DNA of 52,647 bases from a virus (IMGVR_UViG_3300038461_000026:1-52647), one strand, 5' to 3'; shown: positions 30,396 through 39,729, numbered from the stretch's first letter. The notes: a model not told the origin generated them from the sequence alone. Numbers and translations: made by a program.

Positions 30396-31307
30396 ATGAT
30401 TTGCATAACAGGAGTTGCGGGTTTTGTCGGAAGTAACATTGCACAACGACTAATAAACGAAGGGCTATTGGTATTTGGAATTGACGACCTTTCCTTTGGG
30501 AATATGAAGAACGTCCCGGAGAATAAGAACTTCCGTTTTGAGAAAATGGGATTTAATGAGTTGCCAGAGCAGACATTAAGGAATGCTGATATTTTGATTC
30601 ATTGTGCGACCTCAAATATTATTTATTCTATGGATCACCCCGTCGAAACCTTCAAGAATAATGCCGGGGATACTATTAAGCTTTTTAATCGCTTTCATGG
30701 GAAGATAATTTATACCGGCACAAGCTCGGTTTATGGAAACACTATGCAACTGCCCACTCCTGAAGATGCGGAAATACTATCCAGTAATGCATACGATATT
30801 TCAAAACATATTGCCGAGCTTTATTTGCAGAAAAGGGGTAACTTCACAACACTCCGATTAACTAACGTGTACGGCAAGAACCAGAGGGCAGACAATCCGT
30901 TTTGCGGAGTTATAGGGAAATTAATTGATTGTGCATTCACAGGCAAAAAATTCACAGTTTATGGAGAAGGGAAAGATACTCGGGATTACACAAATGTTGA
31001 AGATGTTGTGGAAGCTGTACTACAGGCAGTTAAATTACCAGCTATGGAAACTGAAATCAACGTCGGCACAGGAGTCGAAACAAGCACCCTCCAATTAATC
31101 TCCTTAGTCCGGGAGATATGCAATGTTCAGGTTCAGTTCTTTTCAATGCACGGCCGTCCTATTGATAAAATTCATCGCCGTTGTCTTGATATAAGGAAAG
31201 CAAAAACCCTGCTCAATTGGGAACCTCGCTTTACGCTGGCGCAGGGATTACCTATGGCAATAGAATGGTACGCTACAAAAATGGAACCTTCTGCAGTAAG
31301 GATTTAA
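30396..31307 (+). CDS. NAD-dependent sugar epimerase/dehydratase
   Basis: Extended SDR fold: GVAGFVGSNIAQRL (Rossmann GxxGxxG), FGIDDLSFG binding the cofactor ribose, IYTGTSSVYGN with the catalytic Ser/Thr region, and YDISKHIAELY with the catalytic Tyr-xxx-Lys. C-terminal TNVYGKNQRADNP, FTVYGEGKDTRDYTNVEDV and LLNWEPRFTL match UDP-sugar epimerases. It converts one nucleotide sugar to another and would supply donor to the neighbouring glycosyltransferases. Length 303 aa is usual. Its specificity cannot be read from sequence. Confidence 0.85.
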   Translation: MICITGVAGFVGSNIAQRLINEGLLVFGIDDLSFGNMKNVPENKNFRFEKMGFNELPEQTLRNADILIHCATSNIIYSMDHPVETFKNNAGDTIKLFNRFHGKIIYTGTSSVYGNTMQLPTPEDAEILSSNAYDISKHIAELYLQKRGNFTTLRLTNVYGKNQRADNPFCGVIGKLIDCAFTGKKFTVYGEGKDTRDYTNVEDVVEAVLQAVKLPAMETEINVGTGVETSTLQLISLVREICNVQVQFFSMHGRPIDKIHRRCLDIRKAKTLLNWEPRFTLAQGLPMAIEWYATKMEPSAVRI

Positions 31308-31310
31308 CGG

Positions 31311-32375
31311 ATGCCGGATTATTCGCTTTTATATCGAAAGCTCTTTTTACAGAAACAGGCGAAATTTCTTAACCAGTACGGTAATCTATTCGGTAAGGTG
31401 GCCAATGACGTTTCACAGCTGGTCAACAATCCTTCGGCAAAGTTTGCGAAGGCTTTTCAGTTTAATAAGACTATTGATTCCGGCCTGTCACAGATAATTA
31501 CCACTTTTAACAAAGATTCATTAAAGCTTCAGGTATCGAACATTGAAGGGAGCTGGGGAATTGCAAACCAAAAGAATGACGCAATAGTAAATGAATACCT
31601 TTCCTTACTTGGGAATCTAAAGGAAATAACTGCCAATCCATTATTTGCGGCTTCTGTTAATTTTAGTCCAAACACCAGCGCTTTAGAAGCTTTTATTACC
31701 CGGAAATTCGGTTCGGAGAATCTTTCAGATAGGGTCTGGAAGATTGGCGACCAACTAAGGAACGAGATGGAAATTCACTTGGGGGTCGGAATAATGAATG
31801 GGGATTCTTCGGAAGTTATCAGCAGAAGGATACGACAATACCTGCAAAAGCCTGACGACTTGTTTCGGCGGGTTAAGAATGAGGCCGGACATTTAATCCC
31901 AAGTAATGCAATGACCGAAAACGCACCGGGGAAAGGGGTTTATAATTCAGCTTACAAGAACGCAATGCGTCTGGCAAGAACGGAAACAAACATGGCGTTT
32001 CAACTTGCAGATCATGAAAGGTGGATGAATATGCAGATGGTTACCGGGCAAAGAATTGAGCTTTCGGGCAGTCATCCCGATTATAATTACCCGGAGATAT
32101 GTGAAGAACTTGAAGGCGACTATCCGAAGGAGTTTATCTTTGCAGGCTGGCACGTTCAGTGCTTGTGTCATGTAGTTCCAATCATGATGCCGAAAGACGA
32201 TTTTAGAAGTTTTTTGCGTGGGGAAACGAAAACCATTGAACCTAAACAATTGAAAGATTACCCGTCTAATTTTGAAGCGTACCTGAAAGCCAACGCTGAA
32301 AAGTTTACTTCAGAAAAAAACACACCTTACTGGTTTTCTAATAATGCGGAAATTATAAGAGCTGTAGTTAAATGA
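31311..32375 (+). CDS. MuF-like head morphogenesis protein
   Basis: Residues about 215-300 carry the MuF-type pattern: NAMRLARTETNMAFQLADHERW, in parts, then a Gly/Thr stretch, C-x-x-L-E-G-D-Y-P-K (ICEELEGDYPKEF) and GWHVQCLCHVVPI, where the conserved P-H-x-x-C-x-C is here AGWHVQCLC. The N-terminal 200 residues are helical and of capsid-assembly type. It would sit at the portal vertex. It is normally directly after the portal; here the island separates them. It starts 3 bases after the epimerase. Confidence 0.65.
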   Translation: MPDYSLLYRKLFLQKQAKFLNQYGNLFGKVANDVSQLVNNPSAKFAKAFQFNKTIDSGLSQIITTFNKDSLKLQVSNIEGSWGIANQKNDAIVNEYLSLLGNLKEITANPLFAASVNFSPNTSALEAFITRKFGSENLSDRVWKIGDQLRNEMEIHLGVGIMNGDSSEVISRRIRQYLQKPDDLFRRVKNEAGHLIPSNAMTENAPGKGVYNSAYKNAMRLARTETNMAFQLADHERWMNMQMVTGQRIELSGSHPDYNYPEICEELEGDYPKEFIFAGWHVQCLCHVVPIMMPKDDFRSFLRGETKTIEPKQLKDYPSNFEAYLKANAEKFTSEKNTPYWFSNNAEIIRAVVK

Positions 32376-32486
32376 GTGGAATATTACGAATCCGGTAAGA
32401 TATTCTGGAAGCCGTATCGTCCTATAAGGGAAATTTAACGCTTCCTGACGGCCTCCAATGGGGCAAAAACGAAAGATTTAAATAAA

Positions 32487-32519
32487 TTTGTTTTGTATTG
32501 ATAAAAATGTATAACTTTG
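32487..32519 (+). promoter_or_regulatory. Bacteroidota-type promoter before the scaffold and capsid genes
   Basis: TTTG 32487-32490, 21-base spacer, TAACTTTG 32512-32519. It lies 16 bases before the scaffold gene and would raise capsid expression. The 160-base gap 32376-32535 holds nothing else I recognise. Confidence 0.6.
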
Positions 32520-32535
32520 AAAATCTTATCAGATC

Positions 32536-33234
32536 ATGAAAGAGAAAATTTTAACCTACCTGAAATTAAAGCTTGACGGAGTCCAAGTAGCATACTTGGC
32601 AGCGCTCGCTGAAAATTACGCAAAGACAATTACCGACGAAGCTCAAATTGCAATGGTCATCACTGACGGGGCAATTGAAATTATAAAAGCTTCTGCAGGC
32701 CATTTACAGGTGGAAGGCGATAAGAGGGCAGCCGAAGCCTCAAAAACAGCAGTAAAAACTTTCCGGGAGAAGCATAATTTGGATTCTAATGGAAAACCGA
32801 TCGAAACCAAACCGACCGGAGATCCCGATCCTGACCCAGACGAACCGAAATGGGCAAAGGCGTTAAGGGAAAAACTCGAAACACAAACAGCTGAACTCAA
32901 CAAAAAATTCGAAGGCCTTGAGAAAGCCAAAACCCAAGAACAGTTAATGGCGAAATTTCAAGCTAAACTGAAGGAAAAGGGGGTTGACGAACTCTATATT
33001 CCTATTTATTCCCGTAATCTGGTTATCGAATCAGAGGACAAACTTGACCAACTTGTGGAGGACACCGACAAAGTACACAAAGACTTTGTGCAAAAATCGG
33101 CTGACAAGGGGGTTATCATTTCAATTCCGGGTCAAAATGCAGGTCCAGCTGAAGCCGGGGAAGCAACGGGTAAATCCATTGCTGAAAAAAGAAACAAAAG
33201 TGCCACAGAAGGTGTGCCGGGAAAGAAAGTTTAA
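32536..33234 (+). CDS. Capsid scaffolding-type protein (232 aa)
   Basis: The N-terminal 70 residues are helical; a Pro/Asp-rich linker (DPDPDPDEP) follows; residues about 115-200 form a long charged helix (EKLETQTAELNKKFEGLEKAK); and the C-terminus is Lys-rich and probably disordered. This is the layout of a phage scaffolding protein, and it precedes the decoration and major capsid genes in the usual order. Scaffold proteins shape the procapsid and leave before maturation. No protease domain is visible. Confidence 0.65.
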   Translation: MKEKILTYLKLKLDGVQVAYLAALAENYAKTITDEAQIAMVITDGAIEIIKASAGHLQVEGDKRAAEASKTAVKTFREKHNLDSNGKPIETKPTGDPDPDPDEPKWAKALREKLETQTAELNKKFEGLEKAKTQEQLMAKFQAKLKEKGVDELYIPIYSRNLVIESEDKLDQLVEDTDKVHKDFVQKSADKGVIISIPGQNAGPAEAGEATGKSIAEKRNKSATEGVPGKKV

Positions 33235-33249
33235 CTTAAAATTCTAAAA

Positions 33250-33849
33250 ATGCAAATAACAACAGATTCCTTTGCAGGGAGAGTAGTCGTGTTTGAATCT
33301 ATACTCGACGAAATACCCGGAGGAGTTGGCTTGAATGTTGCTCGCCTCGACTATGAAACAGCGGGTAAAGAGTACATTCCAGCTGGAACTCCCGTTTATG
33401 TTGATATTGCCACCAGAGTTGCCGAAGTCTGCAAGTCAGCTTTAGCAATTGATGGAGGCGGATCAACGACCCCACGGCTTGGGAAAGATCATCATTTCGC
33501 AGTAGGTGACTACCTTAATGATGGTACAACCGGAGCAAAAATTACCGCACTTGATAAAACAACAAGTGCTGATTACGATACCGCAACTGTCAACACAGCG
33601 CTTACCGTTACTGCCGGAACAAAATATCAGCAAGGCACAGTATCAGGATCAAGCGTTGTTTTGTTATACACTCCAAACGGGATGGTCAAATCTCCGACCA
33701 GATTAGTTGAAGGTAATGCCGATGTTCCTGTTGTAACGATAGGAACTTACCGTGAAGATGCTCTGACATATCCATTAAGTGCTGCTTATAAAATAGCATT
33801 ACGTGGTGGAACAGCCGGAACTGGCAAGTCACTTCTGACGGCTGTATAA
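33250..33849 (+). CDS. Capsid decoration/head fibre-like protein (199 aa)
   Basis: Beta-rich, with Gly/Thr repeats (NDGTTGAKITALDKTTSADYD) and a conserved-looking IPAGTPVYVD segment. Its place between scaffold and major capsid is where decoration or head-stabilising proteins lie in many siphoviruses. It ends in a Gly/Thr-rich tail. No catalytic residues. The name rests on order and composition. Confidence 0.55.
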   Translation: MQITTDSFAGRVVVFESILDEIPGGVGLNVARLDYETAGKEYIPAGTPVYVDIATRVAEVCKSALAIDGGGSTTPRLGKDHHFAVGDYLNDGTTGAKITALDKTTSADYDTATVNTALTVTAGTKYQQGTVSGSSVVLLYTPNGMVKSPTRLVEGNADVPVVTIGTYREDALTYPLSAAYKIALRGGTAGTGKSLLTAV

Positions 33850-33880
33850 CCTCTGTTTAACCTTTTAAAAATTAGAAAAA

Positions 33881-34960
33881 ATGCAAACTCCAATTATTGA
33901 GGGTGTAACAGAAGCCGGATTAGTTTCTTACCTCAAGGCACGTCAGTATTCCGAATTATACTGGCCGACATTCTTCCCGTTGCAAAACGTCAATTCACTC
34001 GACGGCAAAACTCTTATCGGAGCCGTTGGTTCCAGAGTAGCTGCAGCAATCATAAGTTATGATGCCAAAGCACCTGAAGCCAGCAGAAAAAGTATTTCAA
34101 CACAATACTTTGACATACCGAAACTCGCATTGTCCAGAAGGAAAACCGAAAAGGAAATTCTTGAACATCAGATCACCCGCTTATACCGGGGACAGGATGC
34201 AGTCATTGAGGATTATTTCAATGATATCGACTTCCTGTTTGACTCGATTCAGGCAAGAATTGAATGGACAATTTTGACCGCAATGTCAAAAACAAAACTT
34301 CAACTTTCAGCTACCAATAACCCCATGGGTATAATCAATGAAACGGTCATTGATTTCGGAATGCCATCAGCCAACAAAAAAGTTGTTGCTGTAACATGGA
34401 CTACTGGCCATTCTGCCACCATGACACCTTTGGCCGACTTCAAAAAGGTTGTCAAAGCTGGCCGTGATGCTGGCATTTACTTCCAGAGAATTCTTATGCA
34501 CCCGGACGCATTCGATCTGATAACAGGTTGTGATGAGTTCCAGACCGCTTGTAAATCCCTTTTAATTGGTGAAAGCCAAGTTCTTGGGATGATGGGTCTG
34601 GAAACCGTCAACAAAGTTCTCACCTCGTTCCGTCTGCCGTCTATTGCTTTGATCGAAACATCAATCTCAATAGAAGACAAAGCTGGTGATCTGACTGAAG
34701 ATAATCCATGGGACTCAAACCATGTGTTGTTCATTCCGACAACCAGCCTTGGGAACCTATTAAACGGACCAATTGCTGAAGAAATCGAAAGACCTGTGCA
34801 GATCATACAGGCAAAAAGAGGCAACGTCCTGTTAAGCATTCAGCGTGATTTTAACCCTGTTAGTGTTCTGACCAAAGGAGAATGTAATGTTTTCCCGTCA
34901 TGGCCGAATGTTAATATGTGTTATTCTCTTTATTTGGCAAGCGCTGCAACGTGGGCATAG
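33881..34960 (+). CDS. Major capsid protein
   Basis: 359 residues with features of HK97-like capsid proteins: a helical N-arm region with ARQYSELYWPTFFP, a spine helix with YRGQDAVIEDYFNDIDFLFDSIQARIEW, and A-domain strands with FQRILMHPDAFDLI and NVLLSIQRDFNP. Hairpin and downstream gap support high expression. It is by far the best major-capsid candidate: correct length, after scaffold and decoration genes, before connectors. A lone hairpin (34966) ends its transcript. Confidence 0.75.
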   Translation: MQTPIIEGVTEAGLVSYLKARQYSELYWPTFFPLQNVNSLDGKTLIGAVGSRVAAAIISYDAKAPEASRKSISTQYFDIPKLALSRRKTEKEILEHQITRLYRGQDAVIEDYFNDIDFLFDSIQARIEWTILTAMSKTKLQLSATNNPMGIINETVIDFGMPSANKKVVAVTWTTGHSATMTPLADFKKVVKAGRDAGIYFQRILMHPDAFDLITGCDEFQTACKSLLIGESQVLGMMGLETVNKVLTSFRLPSIALIETSISIEDKAGDLTEDNPWDSNHVLFIPTTSLGNLLNGPIAEEIERPVQIIQAKRGNVLLSIQRDFNPVSVLTKGECNVFPSWPNVNMCYSLYLASAATWA

Positions 34961-34965
34961 GATAG

Positions 34966-34990
34966 AGCCGTCAACACGGACGGCTTAATA
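34966..34990 (+). terminator. Hairpin after the major capsid gene
   Basis: AGCCGTC (34966-34972) pairs with GACGGCT (34979-34985) around a six-base loop, followed by TAATACTTCTTT. It lies 5 bases after the capsid stop and could terminate part of the transcripts or stabilise the upstream mRNA, keeping capsid protein above the connectors. Confidence 0.6.
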
Positions 34991-35000
34991 CTTCTTTGAC

Positions 35001-35318
35001 ATGACAAATCTGGAAGCAATTAAGGCAAGGGTGTCATATCCCTTGTCAGCCAAAGCATTCGAACTCGCTTTAGTGGGGAGATCACTAACCACTACCGGAA
35101 CATTTGACGCTTCTGCAGATCAGCAAGCCTTTGACTTGGCCTATGCTGACGCATTAACGAGCTTACTTACTTCTCCGGCAAGTGTTTCAGAGGGTGGATT
35201 TTCTGTTTCAAAATCAGACAGGGATACAATTCTTGGGTTGATTACTCCTATTTATAATAGGTACGAAGTGATAATCCCAACTCTTAAACCTACAGCAACA
35301 TTCGTAAGGCGATGGTAG
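35001..35318 (+). CDS. Head-tail connector protein 1 (105 aa)
   Basis: A helical small protein with a YPLSAKAFELALVG start and a DRDTILGLITPIYNRYE end. It follows the major capsid gene, where the adaptor ring protein is always encoded in this phage type. No specific motif, so the call rests on gene order and size. Confidence 0.55.
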   Translation: MTNLEAIKARVSYPLSAKAFELALVGRSLTTTGTFDASADQQAFDLAYADALTSLLTSPASVSEGGFSVSKSDRDTILGLITPIYNRYEVIIPTLKPTATFVRRW

Positions 35319-35629
35319 AACAATATCCAGATAGTATTACTGTTACTGTTTCGACTCCGGCTATTCAGGATGAAAGTACTGGACGATGGACGTCGGGGTC
35401 GGCAGAAACATTTACTTGGGATTGTCGGGCAGAAATAAACGGAGCAGAAAGAAAGGTAGCTATTGCAGATGGGACATTACTGGACTATGCATTCGATATT
35501 TATCTTCCTTCCATGGAAACGGTTGTTCCTTTCGACTCTCCTTACCAGCTTACAAAAGGAGGCGCAATTTACTCAGGGACGATAAAGGGCGCAGCAAATG
35601 GGCAGTTAAATTCAAGATTGTGGGCATAA
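35312..35629 (+). CDS. Head closure-like protein (105 aa)
   Basis: Overlaps the previous gene by 7 bases. Beta-rich (DSITVTVSTPAIQDESTG, WDCRAEINGAERKVAI, YAFDIYLPSM), which matches head-closure/stopper proteins of the SPP1 gp16 or HK97 gp7 type. It would close the capsid after packaging. Confidence 0.55.
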   Translation: MVEQYPDSITVTVSTPAIQDESTGRWTSGSAETFTWDCRAEINGAERKVAIADGTLLDYAFDIYLPSMETVVPFDSPYQLTKGGAIYSGTIKGAANGQLNSRLWA

Positions 35630-36072
35630 CAGCAGACTTCGACATTGGAGATATTAACCAATCAAACGAAGAGCTGGTAGCGGAAGTCGAGAATAAAATC
35701 ATTATGGCAATGCAATACGCTGGCGATGATTTCGTGGCGGCTTGCAGGGAACAACCACAAGGACATGAACTTGGGTTTTATAATGACAGGACTGCAAATC
35801 TAAGAAACTCCGTAGGTTACCTTATTTACAAGTATGGCGAATTGGTTCATGAGTCTGTAACCAGATTTCCGGCAGAAAATCGGGCAGCGGTTGCGGATCT
35901 TATAGATAATGGAGCAATAGTTTTGATAGGAATTGCCGGGATGGATTACGCTTCATATGTTGAATCAAGAGGTTATAACGTAATTACGATACAGCGGGAT
36001 CAGCTTTATATTGACCTTGATATTTACTTTAAGGACATTCAGGTAGCAATCGAAAAGTATGGCAGCAATTAA
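35620..36072 (+). CDS. Tail completion/HK97 gp10-like protein (150 aa)
   Basis: I start at the GTG at 35620, as no in-frame ATG gives a fold-sized protein outside the previous gene; an earlier frame start would read nonsense overlapping the neighbour. The sequence VENKIIMAMQYAGDDFVAA, NLRNSVGYLIYKYG and GMDYASYVESRGYNV fits the HK97 gp10-type family, whose members have a Y-A-x-Y-V-E-x-R-G motif and link tail to head. Overlaps neighbours on both sides. Start codon uncertain by a few residues. Confidence 0.6.
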   Translation: MGITADFDIGDINQSNEELVAEVENKIIMAMQYAGDDFVAACREQPQGHELGFYNDRTANLRNSVGYLIYKYGELVHESVTRFPAENRAAVADLIDNGAIVLIGIAGMDYASYVESRGYNVITIQRDQLYIDLDIYFKDIQVAIEKYGSN

Positions 36073-36535
36073 TTTCACATCATCAAGCAAGTTTGTTGAT
36101 ACAGTCTATGGGTTGCTGAGCACGTTAACAGTAAAGAGGTATCAACATACCAAGCCATCAAATGCGAAGGATTCCGAATACATCGTTATCAATGCGCTGC
36201 CAGTTCCGGCAGGGGTAATGCAAGTTGGGTATGTAAATGTAAATTATTTTGTCAAAGACATAAATCCGGGAGTTCCTGATATAACTAAACTTCAGGCTGG
36301 CGAAGAAAGGGTAATCGCACTTCTAAAAAAAGTTACAGCCTCAGATAAAACCTACATGATTGATATTGAAAGCCAAGAAACCTTCCGGGAAGAATCTGCA
36401 GGGGAGCACTATTCAAATTTGAGGTTTAGCTTTAAATTTATTAATTATCAAACACCTCCTGTACAAATTCCGTGGGACGTGGATAGTATTAATGTTGACA
36501 TTAATGACGAAAGATTAGACATAGATTACTCATAA
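36059..36535 (+). CDS. Tail terminator protein (158 aa)
   Basis: Overlaps the gp10-like gene by 14 bases. Beta-rich with YIVINALPVPAGV, VGYVNVNYFVKD and FRFSFKFIN-like strands, and a helix EERVIALLKKV. This matches tail terminator proteins (lambda gpU-like), which cap the tail tube. Gene order (connectors, terminator, then major tail protein) supports the call, with a large beta-helix gene inserted before the major tail gene. Confidence 0.6.
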   Translation: MAAINFTSSSKFVDTVYGLLSTLTVKRYQHTKPSNAKDSEYIVINALPVPAGVMQVGYVNVNYFVKDINPGVPDITKLQAGEERVIALLKKVTASDKTYMIDIESQETFREESAGEHYSNLRFSFKFINYQTPPVQIPWDVDSINVDINDERLDIDYS

Positions 36536-36544
36536 TTTAATGAT

Positions 36545-39500
36545 ATGAAAAAATACTTAATTACAGCGCTTTTTTTAATTATAAGTACACTTGCTTTCGG
36601 TCAGGCTGCTAAGGTTCCCATGGGCATTCATATGACGCCTGCCAATGCTTTTCCTATAATCAATAAAGCTATTGATACTCTGAATAAAGTAAGTGATAGT
36701 GTTAAAACAAAAGCACCTATCCATAATGCTCATCTCACGGGATTAACATTATTAGAACAGTTAAAGATTTCAGCAGGAGGCGTTACGATTACAGCGATCA
36801 CTTCAGATGGCACTAATATACATTTCTGGTCAGGGGTGACAGAACTGGCAGCCGTCCCGGGTAGTGGTAGTACAACATGGGGGAACATTACAGGTTCATT
36901 GGCAAGTCAAAATGACTTAACAAGTGCTTTAAATGCCAAGGCGCCTGTGTCAACCACGATGACAACCTCTCATGCTGCAAATGGAGTTACGACCCAAAAG
37001 ATTATAAATTGGGATTTGGCTTATGGCTGGGGCAATCATGCATCGGCAGGATATGCTTTAAATAGTGCTTTATCAAGTTACGCTTTAAATAGTGCTTTAG
37101 CAGGTTATGTCCCGACTTCAAGAACAGTTAACGGTCATTCACTTTCTGGGAATGTTTCTGTAAGTACAACTGATTTAAGTCTGAATAATGTTGACAATAC
37201 TTCAGACGCAACAAAGAATGCAGCATCCGTTACACTGACTAATAAAACACTTACATCTCCAAAGATAAATGAGGATGTAGCAATGACAACGACATCAACT
37301 TATCTTAACCGGGTTGATGCTACAAGTTCTATACAGGGACAGTTAAATGCAAAAGCAGTAGCGATTAATTTTTATGTTTCTAATACCGGATCAGATGTAG
37401 CAGACGGATTAACACCAGCAACAGCATGGCAGACAATATCAAAAGTAAATGCAAGTACATTTAATCCGGGATCTTCAATACTTTTCAATAAAGGCGATAC
37501 ATGGAGAGAAGAGTTGATTATTCCCTCTAGTGGCATTTCTAGTTCCTATATTACATTCGGCAGTTATGGCACAGGCAATGCGCCTCAAATACTCGGTTCG
37601 TCATTAGTAACGGCATGGACAAGTGACGGGAGTAATGTATGGCATTCAACTACAACAGTCAGTAATCCTTACGCCTTGACATATAATGGAAATGTTTATT
37701 TTAAAGAAACTAGTGGATTGATTACATGGGGAAAGGTAAAGGTAGCAAACAGAGCAGCTTTAGTATCAGAATATCAATGGGAATGGGAATCAAATCATAT
37801 TTATATTTATTCTCCGACTGATCCAAATACAAGATATTCAGGCGTAGAAGTCACACAAAGAGCAATAGGTATTTCCCTGAATAGCAAAAGTTATATAACT
37901 ATTGACGGACTAGAGGTTGCGTATGCTAATGCAGGGGGAATAGATGAAGGTATTTTCCCATTTGTAAATCTGACGGGGTTAATTGTTAAGAATTGCAATA
38001 TTCATCATACTGGAATTAAGTCGAGTGCGGCAGGTTATGGACTTGGGCTGGCTCACTCAAATATGCTCATTCAAAACAATATCATTCATGACTCCGGTAG
38101 AAGAAATATATCGTTAAATCTTTATGCAGCAAATATTCAGGTAAGCAGTATCATAGTTGAAAACAACACTTTATATCGTGGGTTTCATACCACCGGGGTT
38201 GACATTGAAACAGATGGAGCAGGTACATTGGATAATTTAATTATCAGAAATAACCTGATTTATGATGATATTACAGAAACATTAGACGGGGTTGAAAGTC
38301 ATGGAGCTGATGGTATATTTATTGGCGGAGGAACAGGGCTGACTAATATTTATATCTATAACAATCTCGTAAAAAATACGACAAAATTTGCTTTAGAAAT
38401 CAATTACTCTCAATCAGTTTATGTCTATAATAACACTTTTTACGGCGTTAATCCCAATGTTCCTGAGTTTGGTCTTGGACTAGTCGGATTACTTAATTCA
38501 GCAAATTGCACATTTAAGAATAATATTCTTTATAATAATGCCAGTAGTGTTGGTGGTACTCGTCATTATGCTTGTTTGGTTTTAAGTGGCGCAGGCAATA
38601 CTATGACTTCTGATTATAATTTATTTTACAATACGGACGCAACGCAAAGGATGTTTTATTGGAAAATCTGGCAGAATGACTATACAGTGTCACAATGGGC
38701 AACATATAAATCAACAAGTAGCCAGGATGCTCACAGTCCTACTCCTGCCGATCCATTGTTTACGGCTTCATCGGTTTATACCTTACAATCGCATAGTCCT
38801 GCCGCCGGTGTTGGGGTTGTCATAAATGACTATACTACTGATTACAATGGGGTAGCGATTTCGAGTACTCCTAATCTTGGAGCATTCCAAACAACTACTT
38901 CTACGATTCCGGTTTATGTCAGTTCTGCCGTTGCAGATGCTACACCAACTATTTTAGTGATGACTTACAATTTGACTCTGGAAAACATTACTCCTGATCC
39001 TACGGCTTTTACTGTATTAGTAAATTCAGGAGCAATAGCAGTTAATTCGGTTGCTATTTCAGGCATAAATGTTCAATTGACGCTTGCAAGTCCGGTTACG
39101 GCAGGTAATACCGTTACAGTTGCTTATACACAACCTGCGATTAATCCAATTCAGACAATTTTAGGAGCGCAAGCAGTAAATTTAACGGCTCAGTCAGTTA
39201 CTAATAATATTTCATTCACTACTTCTTATGCAAACGCAGGAGGACAAGGCGACAGAACGTCTACCGTTACAGTAACGAGAAACGGGTTTACTTCATATGG
39301 ATTAATCACTACGTGGGTCAATGGAGCAAAACTAGACAATGTATATTCTTTTAATGTTGTAAATCCAATAACAGGAATCTGGGTTTTATTTGACTTTGGT
39401 TCTGGGGCAAGAAGGATAATTAATGAAGCAACTTTCTTCGAAGGTGCAGCGCAGGGACAAGGAACGTGGCAATGGCAGGGTTCAAATGACGCATCAGTGA

Positions 39501-39667
39501 GTCCTACTAACTTCACGAATATAGGAAGCACTTTTACTCTAACAAATGGGGTGTTAAGTGGACTGAGTGGAAATACCACAGGATATAGACATTATAGGAT
39601 GTTAGGAGTTAGTGGTGCTTTGTCGGGGGCTTGTTGGATATATGAAATGGAGTTTAAAATTTATTAA
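36545..39667 (+). CDS. Large signal-peptide-bearing beta-helix protein (1040 aa)
   Basis: Starts with a Bacteroidota-type signal peptide (MKKYLITALFLIISTLAFGQ). Residues about 90-270 are tail-fibre-like, with YALNSALSS repeats and an LTNKTLTSPKI segment common in phage fibres. Residues about 275-780 form a right-handed beta-helix of the pectin-lyase/parallel-repeat type (FYVSNTGSD, then Asn-rich turns such as NIIHDSG and NNTFYG). About 785-880 resembles a SwmB-like beta domain (LENITPDPTAFTV to VTVAYTQP). The last 150 residues resemble a discoidin/F5-8-type module. It lies between tail terminator and major tail genes. A cleavable signal on a virion protein is odd. Substrate is unknown. Confidence 0.65.
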   Translation: MKKYLITALFLIISTLAFGQAAKVPMGIHMTPANAFPIINKAIDTLNKVSDSVKTKAPIHNAHLTGLTLLEQLKISAGGVTITAITSDGTNIHFWSGVTELAAVPGSGSTTWGNITGSLASQNDLTSALNAKAPVSTTMTTSHAANGVTTQKIINWDLAYGWGNHASAGYALNSALSSYALNSALAGYVPTSRTVNGHSLSGNVSVSTTDLSLNNVDNTSDATKNAASVTLTNKTLTSPKINEDVAMTTTSTYLNRVDATSSIQGQLNAKAVAINFYVSNTGSDVADGLTPATAWQTISKVNASTFNPGSSILFNKGDTWREELIIPSSGISSSYITFGSYGTGNAPQILGSSLVTAWTSDGSNVWHSTTTVSNPYALTYNGNVYFKETSGLITWGKVKVANRAALVSEYQWEWESNHIYIYSPTDPNTRYSGVEVTQRAIGISLNSKSYITIDGLEVAYANAGGIDEGIFPFVNLTGLIVKNCNIHHTGIKSSAAGYGLGLAHSNMLIQNNIIHDSGRRNISLNLYAANIQVSSIIVENNTLYRGFHTTGVDIETDGAGTLDNLIIRNNLIYDDITETLDGVESHGADGIFIGGGTGLTNIYIYNNLVKNTTKFALEINYSQSVYVYNNTFYGVNPNVPEFGLGLVGLLNSANCTFKNNILYNNASSVGGTRHYACLVLSGAGNTMTSDYNLFYNTDATQRMFYWKIWQNDYTVSQWATYKSTSSQDAHSPTPADPLFTASSVYTLQSHSPAAGVGVVINDYTTDYNGVAISSTPNLGAFQTTTSTIPVYVSSAVADATPTILVMTYNLTLENITPDPTAFTVLVNSGAIAVNSVAISGINVQLTLASPVTAGNTVTVAYTQPAINPIQTILGAQAVNLTAQSVTNNISFTTSYANAGGQGDRTSTVTVTRNGFTSYGLITTWVNGAKLDNVYSFNVVNPITGIWVLFDFGSGARRIINEATFFEGAAQGQGTWQWQGSNDASVSPTNFTNIGSTFTLTNGVLSGLSGNTTGYRHYRMLGVSGALSGACWIYEMEFKIY
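37052..37105 (+). repeat. 27-base tandem repeat (two units) in the beta-helix gene
   Basis: Units 37052-37078 and 37079-37105 encode YALNSALSS and YALNSALAG. The codons are nearly identical, so the duplication looks recent. Short phased repeats of this kind are typical of fibre shafts and may change length by recombination. Confidence 0.7.
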
Positions 39668-39729
39668 ACAATAGTATTAAACAATGATTTAAACAATAAA
39701 ACAGTATAACAATGATTTTAATTTAAAAT

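Noticed and set aside
29841-30396. Group I intron around the HNH gene
   Set aside because: The flanking genes are complete on both sides, and the typical intron core sequences are not seen.
35386-35619. Long upstream start for the gp10-like gene
   Set aside because: It would read Arg-rich nonsense over the head-closure gene. The GTG at 35620 leaves a normal-sized protein.
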